Assembly: GCA_901456055.1 (NCBI GenBank)
Contig: CABDWT010000018.1
Span: forward strand, 434,001-498,000
Reading direction: 5' to 3'
Origin: Phytobacter ursingii
Lineage (GTDB): Bacteria > Pseudomonadota > Gammaproteobacteria > Enterobacterales > Enterobacteriaceae
Length of the DNA stretch: 64,000 bases
The stretch's first letter is position 1; each line of letters opens with the position of its first letter. The translations under genes and the position numbers were made by a program. Positions 56,541 through 64,000 of this stretch are shown in pieces. A model generated the notes under the pieces. The model was not told where the DNA came from. It ran no database searches and saw only the letters and a program-made list of their open reading frames with translations.

Positions 56541-58352
56541 TTAAAAAGTAATGCAGGTTGCGCCCTGCTCCGCACCGGAAAGTTTTTCTCGCAGTGCGCC
56601 AAACAGTTCGCGCCCGGTACCCACGCGCGCAGCGCTCAGGTCAGGAATATGCGGCTGACGTGCAGCAAGCTCATTATCATCGACCAGCAGCGTCAATTCG
56701 CCAGTCTGTCCGTTTACACGGATGATGTCGCCATCACGTACTTTCGCCAGCAATCCACCGTCATACGCTTCGGGTGTCACATGAATCGCTGAGGGCACTT
56801 TACCTGATGCGCCGGAGAGTCGTCCATCTGTAACCAACGCAATTTTGAAACAGCGGTCCAATAATACACCAAGTGGCGGCATAAGTTTATGTAATTCTGG
56901 CATGCCGTTCGCTTTTGGTCCCTGATGACGGACTACCACGACACAATCTTTATTCAATAAGCCCGCATCAAAAGCCGGCAACACGTCATGCTGGCTCTCA
57001 AATACCACGGCCGGCGCTTCAATGACCTGATATTCAACCGGTACGGCAGAGGTTTTCATCACCGCGCGACCAAGATTGCCACTGAGCACTTTGGTACCGC
57101 CATGGCGAGAGAAGGGTTTTTCAATCGTGGCGATAACATCCGCATCCAGTGACGCTGCCGCCCCTTCACGCCAGTCCAGCTCACCGTTATTAAGCCAGGG
57201 TTCCATGGTGTAACGGGAGAGGCCAAAACCGGCTACCGTATTCACATCTTCATGCAACAAACCGCCTTTGAGCAACTCACGCATGAGCACGGGTACGCCG
57301 CCCGCCGCCTGGAAGTGGTTAATATCCGCCGGACCGTTCGGATAGAGTCGCGCCAGCAGCGGCACTACGTCCGACAGTTCAGAAAAGTCATCCCAGTTAA
57401 TAATAATGCCCGCAGCACGCGCCATCGCCACCAGATGCATAGTGTGGTTAGTGGAACCACCTGTTGCCAGTAATGAAACGATACCGTTGACCACCACTTT
57501 TTCATCGACCATTTTGCCGATCGGCATCCATTCGCTACCGTTACCGGTTAAGCGTGTCACCTGGCGTGCGGCAGCCGAGGTCAGCGCTTCTCGCAGCGGC
57601 GCATCCGGATGCACGAAGGAAGAGCCGGGCAGTTGCATGCCCATGAATTCGACAACCATCTGGTTAGTATTGGCCGTACCGTAGAAAGTACAGGTACCCG
57701 GCGCGTGGTAAGAAGCTGCTTCGGATTCCAGTAGCGCCATACGATCGACTTTACCTTCTGCATAAAGTTGACGAATGCGTACCTTTTCTTTATTTGCCAG
57801 GCCGCTGGCCATGGGACCTGACGGGATAAATACGGCGGGCAAATGACCAAACGAGAACGCAGCCATCGCCAGGCCGGGAACGATTTTGTCGCAGACGCCC
57901 AGGAACAACGCCCCGTCAAACATATTATGCGACAGGCCGACTGCCGCTGACATGGCGATCACCTCACGGCTGAGCAGTGAAAGTTCCATCCCGTCCTGAC
58001 CCTGCGTAACCCCGTCACACATGGCTGGAACGCCGCCTGCCACCTGACCAACCGCATTCACAGAGTGCAACGCCTTGCGAATGATATTCGGGTAGGTTTC
58101 GTAAGGCTGGTGTGCAGAAAGCATATCGTTGTAGGAGGTGATGATGCCGATATTGTTACGCAGCATACTTTTGAGCGAGGCTTTGTCATCAGGCTGACAG
58201 GCGGCAAAACCGTGGGCCAGATTGCCACATGCCAGCGAGGAACGGTGTACGGTTTCACTCTTCGCCTGATTGATGCGTTTTAGATAGGCCGTCCGGCTTT
58301 CGCGCGAGCGTTCTGTAATGCGATTTGTTACGCGTAACAATACTGGATTCAT
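56541..58352 (-). CDS. edd: 6-phosphogluconate dehydratase Edd
   Basis: Fe-S dehydratase that makes KDPG from 6-phosphogluconate, the first Entner-Doudoroff enzyme. The 603 residues match E. coli Edd. Family IlvD/Edd motifs: [24 protein letters not shown] (near 105-128), the cluster cysteines in [10 protein letters not shown] (near 157) and [16 protein letters not shown] (near 224), and [20 protein letters not shown] (near 510-529). Upstream lie a GntR-type operator and a hairpin with a T-run. Confidence 0.97.
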   Translation of the reverse strand: MNPVLLRVTNRITERSRESRTAYLKRINQAKSETVHRSSLACGNLAHGFAACQPDDKASLKSMLRNNIGIITSYNDMLSAHQPYETYPNIIRKALHSVNAVGQVAGGVPAMCDGVTQGQDGMELSLLSREVIAMSAAVGLSHNMFDGALFLGVCDKIVPGLAMAAFSFGHLPAVFIPSGPMASGLANKEKVRIRQLYAEGKVDRMALLESEAASYHAPGTCTFYGTANTNQMVVEFMGMQLPGSSFVHPDAPLREALTSAAARQVTRLTGNGSEWMPIGKMVDEKVVVNGIVSLLATGGSTNHTMHLVAMARAAGIIINWDDFSELSDVVPLLARLYPNGPADINHFQAAGGVPVLMRELLKGGLLHEDVNTVAGFGLSRYTMEPWLNNGELDWREGAAASLDADVIATIEKPFSRHGGTKVLSGNLGRAVMKTSAVPVEYQVIEAPAVVFESQHDVLPAFDAGLLNKDCVVVVRHQGPKANGMPELHKLMPPLGVLLDRCFKIALVTDGRLSGASGKVPSAIHVTPEAYDGGLLAKVRDGDIIRVNGQTGELTLLVDDNELAARQPHIPDLSAARVGTGRELFGALREKLSGAEQGATCITF

Positions 58353-58471
58353 AAAGGCTCCTGAAATTTATCTGTCCGGGACAACGGTATTCAGGAGGTT
58401 TCAGCATTTGAAATTCAGCAAAAAACGCCGTCACACCGCGCCCAAAGGCAAAATCACTGTAGCCAGTGTAA

Positions 58472-58507
58472 TAAAAAAAGCTCCGCTGGTGAATCCAGTC
58501 GGAGCTT
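58472..58507 (-). terminator. Hairpin and T-run between zwf and edd
   Basis: On the minus strand AGCTCCG pairs with CGGAGCT, with an inner CTGG/CCAG stem, followed by seven T. It can end zwf transcripts. It also lies downstream of the GntR-type site, so it could attenuate transcripts from an upstream edd promoter. Confidence 0.75.
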
Positions 58508-58544
58508 GAAAGTTGAAATATTGGCCTGATTTCTGAGTTAGATC

Positions 58545-58560
58545 ATGTTACCGGTAAAAC
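58545..58560. promoter_or_regulatory. GntR-type operator before edd
   Basis: ATGTTACCGGTAAAAC matches the first 12 bases and the centre of the GntR palindrome ATGTTACCGGTAACAT. It lies about 190 bases upstream of edd. Gluconate control of edd by GntR is established in E. coli. Confidence 0.7.
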
Positions 58561-58584
58561 TACGTAACATTCGCAACAACCTGA

Positions 58585-60060
58585 TTACTCAAATTCATTC
58601 CAGGAGCGGCCATCACGGGTAATCATCGCCACAGAGGCAACCGGTCCCCAGGTCCCGGCCTGATATGGTTTCGGCGAGTCGTTGTCCATCGCCCAGGCTT
58701 CGGTGATAGAGTCAACCCACTTCCAGGCTTCTTCTACTTCATCACGGCGCACGAACAGTGCCTGAATGCCACGCATGGTTTCGAGCAGCAGGCGCTCATA
58801 GGCATCGGCCAGGTGCGTTTCGTTGAAGGTTTCAGAATAGCTGAGGTCCAGCTTAGTGGTCTGCAGGTTGTGTTTGTGATCCAGCCCCGGCACTTTGTTC
58901 AGGACCTGGATATCCACACCTTCGTCCGGCTGCAGACGGATGGTGAGCTTGTTTTGCGGCAAATCTTGCCAGGACTCTTTGAACAGGTTGAGCTCAGGCG
59001 TTTTGAAATACACCACGACTTCTGAACATTTCGTCGGCAGACGTTTACCGGTACGCAGGTAGAACGGCACGCCCGCCCAGCGCCAGTTATCGATATCCAC
59101 GCGAATAGAGACGAACGTTTCGGTGTTGCTGGATTTGTTCGCCCCCTCCTCTTCCAGATAGCCCGGGACTTTTTTGCCCTGGGCAAACCCGGTGGTGTAC
59201 TGCCCACGGACGGTTTTCTCACGCACATTCGAGCGATCGATACGACGCAGAGATTTCAGTACCTTCACTTTTTCATCACGAATACTGTCCGCAGTCAGAT
59301 CTGACGGCGGAGACATAGCGATCATGCAAAGGATCTGCAGCAGGTGGTTCTGGATCATGTCGCGCATTTGACCCGCCTGGTCAAAGTATCCCCAGCGACC
59401 TTCGATACCCACCTCTTCCGCCACCGTGATTTCCACATGATCAATCGTACGGTTATCCCAGTTATTGACGAACAGGGAGTTGGCAAAGCGTAGCGCCAGC
59501 AGATTGAGTACGGTCTCTTTACCCAGGTAGTGGTCGATGCGGTAGACCTGGCATTCCTCGAAATACTCGCCAACCTGATCGTTAATTTCACGTGAGGTGG
59601 CAAGCGAGGTGCCTAATGGTTTTTCCATCACGACACGGGCAGGTTTCGCATTCAGCTTAGCCTCACCCAGACCTTTGCAGATAGCGCCAAAGGTGCTTGG
59701 CGGCATCGCAAAGTAGTTAATAGTGGTGCGATTCTTCTGGTCGAGCATAGCGCCAAGGCGCTTAAACGCTTTGGTGTCATTGACATCCAGGTTACAGAAA
59801 TCCAGGCGGCCGCTCAGCGTGTCCCATAAGCTTTCATCGATTTTTTCCTTCATGAAAGTTTCGAGCGCTTCACGCACCACTTTTGTATAGGCTTCTTTAT
59901 CCCAGTCGGCGCGTCCGACACCCAGGATACGCGTATCCGGATGGATCTGACCCGCTTTTTCCAGTTGATACAGGGAAGGCAGCAATTTCCGGCGTGCGAG
60001 ATCGCCTTTCGCGCCGAAAATGACCAGGTCACATGCCTGGGCTGTTTGCGTTACCGCCAT
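58585..60060 (-). CDS. zwf: Glucose-6-phosphate 1-dehydrogenase Zwf
   Basis: NADP-dependent enzyme that feeds the oxidative pentose phosphate and Entner-Doudoroff routes. The 491 residues match E. coli Zwf. The coenzyme loop [12 protein letters not shown] is at residues 15-26, the catalytic RIDHYLGKE at about 174-182, and EKPLG at about 147-151. In E. coli it is growth-rate and SoxRS/Mar controlled; here a HexR-type palindrome lies in the upstream region shared with divergent hexR. Confidence 0.97.
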   Translation of the reverse strand: MAVTQTAQACDLVIFGAKGDLARRKLLPSLYQLEKAGQIHPDTRILGVGRADWDKEAYTKVVREALETFMKEKIDESLWDTLSGRLDFCNLDVNDTKAFKRLGAMLDQKNRTTINYFAMPPSTFGAICKGLGEAKLNAKPARVVMEKPLGTSLATSREINDQVGEYFEECQVYRIDHYLGKETVLNLLALRFANSLFVNNWDNRTIDHVEITVAEEVGIEGRWGYFDQAGQMRDMIQNHLLQILCMIAMSPPSDLTADSIRDEKVKVLKSLRRIDRSNVREKTVRGQYTTGFAQGKKVPGYLEEEGANKSSNTETFVSIRVDIDNWRWAGVPFYLRTGKRLPTKCSEVVVYFKTPELNLFKESWQDLPQNKLTIRLQPDEGVDIQVLNKVPGLDHKHNLQTTKLDLSYSETFNETHLADAYERLLLETMRGIQALFVRRDEVEEAWKWVDSITEAWAMDNDSPKPYQAGTWGPVASVAMITRDGRSWNEFE

Positions 60061-60405
60061 GTCATTCTCCTCAGTTGGCTATCCTGGTGCTTATGCCAGG
60101 TTTTAGTTGTAATTTTATTACACTGCACTGTACTGCTTTTACGTAATTATCGAAACCGCTAACGCTTGTCTACCTGTGCGCTGTAGGGCTCTTCGGCGAA
60201 AATCTGCTTTTTCGCCGTGAAAATGCTGGATGTTTGCCTGATTCGCAGCCAATAAAATCCGACTGCGATCATGTAATGAAAAAAAACAACAACATTTAAC
60301 GTTGTCACTTACCTCTCTTTGCGGCAGAAAGGTATATTCTTGCTAAAACGCATCACGATTTCACCTTTCTGTGGAATCGTTTCACTGATGAGCGATTCGT
60401 TAAAA
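60061..60405. other. Divergent control region of zwf and hexR
   Basis: This 345-base gap holds the promoters of zwf and hexR and a HexR-type palindrome at 60108-60122. A plausible hexR promoter is the TATATTCT region near 60332. I see no coding frame or RNA gene. Confidence 0.6.
60108..60122. promoter_or_regulatory. HexR operator before zwf
   Basis: TGTAATTTTATTACA is a perfect palindrome fitting the HexR consensus (TGTAATTAAATTACA pattern), about 50 bases upstream of the zwf start. HexR control of zwf is known in several gammaproteobacteria. Confidence 0.8.
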
Positions 60406-61275
60406 ATGAATATGCTGGAAAAAATCCAGTCTCAACTGGAACACCTTAGCAAATCCGAGCGCAAAGTGGCGGAAGTGATTCTCGCCTTCCCCGATCAAGC
60501 CATTCATTCCAGTATCGCCGCCCTCGCCCAGCAAGCGGGGGTCAGCGAACCCACGGTGAACCGATTTTGCCGCAGTCTCGATACCCGCGGGTTTCCGGAT
60601 TTTAAATTGCATCTGGCGCAAAGTCTGGCAAACGGCACGCCCTATGTTAATCGCAACGTCGATGAAGATGACAGCGTCGAGGCCTATACCGGCAAAATTT
60701 TCGAGTCGGCGATGGCAAGCCTTGACCATGTCCGTCAGTCGCTCGACATGACGGCGGTCAACCGCGCCGTTGATCTGCTGACTCAGGCAAAGAAAATCGC
60801 TTTTTTTGGTCTCGGCTCGTCTGCCGCCGTCGCGCACGATGCGATGAACAAATTTTTCCGCTTCAACGTACCCGTTATTTATACCGACGACATCGTGTTG
60901 CAACGCATGAGTTGTATGAATTGTAGTGACGATGACGTGGTTGTGCTGATTTCGCATACCGGACGCACCAAAAGTCTGGTTGAACTGGCACAACTGGCAC
61001 GTGAAAACGACGCCATGGTCATCGCGCTGACGTCGGCAGAGACGCCACTTGCCCGGGAAGCGACACTGGCTATTACCCTCGACGTTCCGGAAGATACCGA
61101 CATTTATATGCCCATGGTGTCACGTCTTGCACAGCTCACGGTTATTGACGTTCTCGCTACCGGCTTCACATTGCGACGTGGCGCAAAATTCAGGGATAAC
61201 TTGAAGCGTGTCAAAGAAGCACTGAAAGAATCGCGCTTTGATAAGGAGTTCCTCATCCGGAGCGATAAACATTAA
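60406..61275 (+). CDS. hexR: RpiR-family regulator HexR
   Basis: Represses central carbohydrate genes such as zwf and edd-eda; KDPG is the known inducer. The 289 residues have an N-terminal RpiR helix-turn-helix (about 1-77, LAQQAGVSEPTVNRFCRSLDTRGFPDFK) and a C-terminal SIS sugar-phosphate domain (about 115-255, GLGSSAAVAHDAMNKFFR and ISHTGRTKSLVELAQLA). I use ATG 60406 (MNMLEKIQSQLEHLSK) as in E. coli; ATG 60388 would add six residues and neither has a strong ribosome site. Confidence 0.95.
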   Translation: MNMLEKIQSQLEHLSKSERKVAEVILAFPDQAIHSSIAALAQQAGVSEPTVNRFCRSLDTRGFPDFKLHLAQSLANGTPYVNRNVDEDDSVEAYTGKIFESAMASLDHVRQSLDMTAVNRAVDLLTQAKKIAFFGLGSSAAVAHDAMNKFFRFNVPVIYTDDIVLQRMSCMNCSDDDVVVLISHTGRTKSLVELAQLARENDAMVIALTSAETPLAREATLAITLDVPEDTDIYMPMVSRLAQLTVIDVLATGFTLRRGAKFRDNLKRVKEALKESRFDKEFLIRSDKH

Positions 61276-61396
61276 TAGACCGATAGTAATAACAAAGTTG
61301 TAACATCTTACGCTGTTCGGTTAAATTCTCACTTTGGCAATTTAGCTGAATCCATGTTCACGCAACACCTGGTTGTTTTAGACAACGGAGTATTAC

Positions 61397-62839
61397 ATGT
61401 CCAGAAGGCTTCGCAGAACCAAAATAGTGACCACTTTAGGCCCGGCCACCGATCGCGATAATAATCTTGAGAAAATTATCGCCGCAGGCGCCAACGTGGT
61501 ACGCATGAACTTCTCACACGGCACACCGGAAGATCATAAATTACGTGCGGATAAAGTGCGTGAAATTGCGGCAAAACTGGGACGTCATGTTGCTATTCTT
61601 GGCGATTTACAAGGACCGAAAATTCGCGTGTCCACGTTCAAGGAAGGCAAAGTATTCCTCAATATTGGCGATAAATTCCTGCTCGATGCCAATCTCGGCA
61701 AAGGCGAAGGCGATAAAGAAAAAGTCGGTATCGACTATAAAGGCCTGCCTGCTGACGTGGTACCTGGCGACATTCTGCTGCTGGATGATGGCCGCGTGCA
61801 GTTGAAAGTACTGGAAGTTCAGGGCATGAAAGTGTTCACCGAAGTCACGGTGGGCGGCCCGCTGTCTAACAATAAAGGCATCAACAAACTGGGCGGCGGT
61901 CTCTCGGCAGAGGCGCTGACCGACAAAGACAAAGCGGATATTGTGACCGCTGCGCTGATTGGTGTGGATTATCTGGCCGTCTCCTTCCCGCGCTGCGGTG
62001 AAGACCTCAATTATGCCCGCCGTCTGGCGCGCGATGCGGGTTGTGACGCGAAGATTGTCGCCAAAGTAGAACGCGCTGAGGCAGTCTGCAGCCAGGAAGC
62101 GATGGATGATGTCATCCTTGCCTCCGATGTGGTGATGGTTGCCCGTGGCGACCTCGGCGTGGAAATTGGTGACCCGGAGCTGGTGGGTATCCAGAAAGCG
62201 CTGATTCGTCGTGCGCGTCAGCTTAACCGTGCAGTCATCACCGCCACGCAGATGATGGAATCGATGATCACCAATCCGATGCCAACCCGTGCAGAAGTCA
62301 TGGATGTGGCAAACGCCGTGCTGGATGGCACCGATGCAGTTATGCTCTCTGCGGAAACCGCTGCGGGTCAGTATCCGGCAGAAACTGTTGCCGCGATGGC
62401 GCGTGTTTGCCTGGGCGCCGAGAAGATCCCGAGCATCAACGTGTCAAAACACCGCCTCGATATTCAGTTCGATAATGTGGAAGAAGCGATCGCAATGTCG
62501 GCGATGTATGCCGCTAACCACCTGAAAGGGGTAACCGCGATTATCTCTATGACAGAGTCTGGCCGTACCGCGCTAATGACTTCACGTATCAGCTCCGGTC
62601 TGCCGATTTTCGCGCTCTCCCGTCATGAGCGTACCCTGAACCTGACCGCACTGTACCGCGGCGTGACACCGGTCTATTTCGACAGCGTAAACGAAGGTGT
62701 GGTAGCGGCTAATGACGCGGTAAATCTGCTGCGTGACAAAGGCTATTTGATTTCCGGCGATCTGGTGATCGTTACCCAGGGCGATGTGATGAGTACCGTG
62801 GGTACGACTAACACCACACGTATTCTGACCGTGGAATAA
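61397..62839 (+). CDS. pykA: Pyruvate kinase II
   Basis: AMP-activated pyruvate kinase that makes ATP and pyruvate from phosphoenolpyruvate. The 480 residues match E. coli PykA. Features: [11 protein letters not shown] (about 9-19), [11 protein letters not shown] (about 73-83), [11 protein letters not shown] with the catalytic Lys (about 217-227), [13 protein letters not shown] (about 249-261) and [10 protein letters not shown] (about 281-290). ATG 61397 follows ACGGAGTATTAC. It is on the same strand as hexR, 121 bases apart. Confidence 0.97.
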   Translation: MSRRLRRTKIVTTLGPATDRDNNLEKIIAAGANVVRMNFSHGTPEDHKLRADKVREIAAKLGRHVAILGDLQGPKIRVSTFKEGKVFLNIGDKFLLDANLGKGEGDKEKVGIDYKGLPADVVPGDILLLDDGRVQLKVLEVQGMKVFTEVTVGGPLSNNKGINKLGGGLSAEALTDKDKADIVTAALIGVDYLAVSFPRCGEDLNYARRLARDAGCDAKIVAKVERAEAVCSQEAMDDVILASDVVMVARGDLGVEIGDPELVGIQKALIRRARQLNRAVITATQMMESMITNPMPTRAEVMDVANAVLDGTDAVMLSAETAAGQYPAETVAAMARVCLGAEKIPSINVSKHRLDIQFDNVEEAIAMSAMYAANHLKGVTAIISMTESGRTALMTSRISSGLPIFALSRHERTLNLTALYRGVTPVYFDSVNEGVVAANDAVNLLRDKGYLISGDLVIVTQGDVMSTVGTTNTTRILTVE

Positions 62840-62854
62840 ATAAACCAGAAAAGC

Positions 62855-62880
62855 AAAACCCCGCCAGGCGGGGTTTTTTT
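62855..62880. terminator. Terminator between pykA and lpxM
   Basis: AAACCCCGCC pairs with GGCGGGGTTT around AG-type loop, followed by T-run, between convergent pykA and lpxM. A-rich sequence on the left allows use from either side. Confidence 0.85.
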
Positions 62881-63850
62881 ATTTCTTGGGGAATAACTCT
62901 TTGCGCTTGTACGGTTCAATCTCACCCGGCTTGCGCGTTTTCAGCAGTTTCAAAATCCAGGTGTACTGCTCTGGCCTCGGCCCGACGAACACTTCAACCT
63001 CTTCGTTCATTCGGCGCGCAATGGTGACGTCATCCGCAGTCAACAGATCGTCCATCGGTGGACGTACCTGAACGATCAGCCGATGCGTCGTCGCATCATA
63101 AACCGGGAAAAGCGGCACAATGCGCGCACGGCACACCTTCATCAAACGCCCAATCGCCGGTAGCGTAGCTTTATAGGTCGCAAAGAAATCAACAAATTCG
63201 CTGTGCTCGGCACCATGATCCTGATCGGGCAAGTAGTAGCCCCAGTACCCCTGGCGCACGGACTGAATAAACGGTTTGATACCGTCGTTGCGCGCATGCA
63301 GACGTCCGCCAAAGCGGCGGCGCACCGTATTCCAGACATAATCGAATACTTTATTGCCCTGATTATGGAACATCGCCGCCATTTTCTGCCCCTGCGATGC
63401 CATCAGCATTGCCGGGATATCTACCCCCCATCCATGCGGGACCAGAAAAATCACATTTTCATTATTGTCACGCAGGCTATCGATAATCTCGCGCCCCTGC
63501 CAATCAACGCGCGGCAGGATCTTCTCTGGCCCACGCATCGCCAGCTCCGCCATCAAAACCATCGCCTGCGGCGCAGTGGCGAACATCTCGTCAATGATCG
63601 CTTCGCGTTCCGCTTCTGATTTCTCCGGGAAGCAGTACAACAGGTTGATCTGGGCACGCCGACGCGCACTCTTACCGAATTTACCGGCCAGGCGCCCAAG
63701 CGTTCCCAGCAACGGATCGCGTAAAGGCGCAGGGAGCAGCGCTACGCCCGCAAACGCGAAAACGCCTATCCACGCGCCCCAGTAACGCGGGTGGCGAAAG
63801 CCTTCTTCAAATTCGGGAATGTATTCTGAATTGTTTTTCTTCGTTTCCAT
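62879..63850 (-). CDS. lpxM: Lipid A myristoyltransferase LpxM (MsbB)
   Basis: Adds the last (myristoyl) chain to Kdo2-lipid A at the inner membrane. The 323 residues match E. coli LpxM. One N-terminal membrane segment (about 24-43), the HX4D catalytic motif in [14 protein letters not shown] (about 135-148) and the YLPDQDHG motif (about 205-212) are present. I use ATG 63850 ([16 protein letters not shown]), the known start; an in-frame start at 63883 would add 11 residues. Confidence 0.96.
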   Translation of the reverse strand: METKKNNSEYIPEFEEGFRHPRYWGAWIGVFAFAGVALLPAPLRDPLLGTLGRLAGKFGKSARRRAQINLLYCFPEKSEAEREAIIDEMFATAPQAMVLMAELAMRGPEKILPRVDWQGREIIDSLRDNNENVIFLVPHGWGVDIPAMLMASQGQKMAAMFHNQGNKVFDYVWNTVRRRFGGRLHARNDGIKPFIQSVRQGYWGYYLPDQDHGAEHSEFVDFFATYKATLPAIGRLMKVCRARIVPLFPVYDATTHRLIVQVRPPMDDLLTADDVTIARRMNEEVEVFVGPRPEQYTWILKLLKTRKPGEIEPYKRKELFPKK

Positions 63851-63920
63851 GCATGTTCCGCAGGCAAGTATTCCAATAAGCAAAGTAAGAATAGTGTAAC
63901 GAGGTGCGTCAATTCCTACA

Positions 63921-63951
63921 AAAGAAAAAGCCGGCGCGTGCAGACGCCGGC
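63921..63951 (-). terminator. Terminator after mepM
   Basis: On the minus strand GCCGGCG pairs with CGCCGGC around an eight-base loop and ends TTTTTCTTT, 18 bases after the mepM stop. Confidence 0.85.
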
Positions 63952-63968
63952 TTGTTCTCTGTAAGGCG

Positions 63969-64000
63969 TTAATCGAATTTCAGTTGCGGAACGATGTCCT
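63969..64000 (-). CDS. mepM: Murein DD-endopeptidase MepM, C-terminal end
   Basis: Only the last nine or so codons are in the window: they read D-I-V-P-Q-L-K-F-D then TAA, matching the end of E. coli MepM (YebA), the peptidoglycan endopeptidase gene that neighbours lpxM. The rest lies beyond the right edge. Confidence 0.8.
   Translation of the reverse strand, partial: DIVPQLKFD

Overview
The window is a 64-kb stretch of an enterobacterial chromosome (family Enterobacteriaceae, near Escherichia, Salmonella and Citrobacter). Almost every gene has a recognisable E. coli K-12 counterpart in nearly the same order, from dadA through fadR, dsbB, minCDE, rnd-fadD, tsaB, pabB, sdaA, manXYZ, mntP, cspC, kdgR, htpX-prc-proQ, letAB-rsmF, pphA, ptrB, purT, eda-edd-zwf, hexR-pykA and lpxM to the end of mepM. 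In E. coli K-12 the dadA-to-min part and the rnd-to-mepM part lie far apart. Here minE is directly followed by rnd, as I recall for Salmonella and Citrobacter, so the organism is probably not E. coli itself. No genus can be fixed from sequence reading alone.

Layout. 1-8.2 kb: dadA (partial), ycgB, fadR, dsbB, a lipoprotein gene in the place of umuDC/hlyE, ycgN, ycgM, ycgL and minCDE. nhaB, which sits between fadR and dsbB in E. coli, is absent. 8.2-18.4 kb: rnd, fadD, yeaY, tsaB, yoaA, yoaB, a SMI1/KNR4-like plus L7/L12-like two-domain gene in the place of yoaC, yoaH, pabB and nudL. 18.5-31 kb: sdaA, the c-di-GMP phosphodiesterase pdeD, yoaE, the mannose PTS operon manXYZ with yobD, the Mn-riboswitch-controlled exporter mntP, rlmA, cspC-yobF, a metallo-beta-lactamase-fold gene, yebO and mgrB. 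31-45 kb: yobH, kdgR, yebQ, htpX, proQ-prc, msrC, the envelope lipid transport pair letA-letB, rsmF, yebV, yebW and pphA. 45.4-48.1 kb: a variable, low-GC patch with a VirK/YbjX-family gene, an unlisted YmcF-like zinc-ribbon microprotein that appears to start at AUU, an unrecognised 72-residue gene, a gene remnant and two candidate small transcripts. It ends at the conserved antisense sRNA pair RyeA/SdsR. 48.1-64 kb: yebY-yebZ-yobA, holE-exoX (yobB missing), ptrB, yebE, yebF, the SOS gene yebG, purT, the Entner-Doudoroff and pentose phosphate genes eda-edd and zwf with their regulator hexR, pykA, lpxM and the end of mepM.

Several units work together. zwf, edd, eda, pykA and hexR form a sugar-acid and glucose-6-phosphate catabolic block with a HexR-type palindrome before zwf and a GntR-type operator before edd. 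fadR and fadD are regulator and target, with a FadR-like site before fadD. proQ-prc, htpX, letAB, lpxM, mepM and dsbB serve envelope biogenesis and quality control. Regulatory sites supported by sequence include a LexA box (yebG), a PurR box (purT), a PhoP box (mgrB), a Fur-like box and yybP-ykoY riboswitch (mntP), and an Mlc-like inverted repeat (manX).

I did not find a convincing new multi-gene system. The most interesting places are the 45.4-48.1 kb variable patch, the SMI1/KNR4 plus L7/L12-like gene next to yoaH, and the yobF reading frame that runs into cspC.
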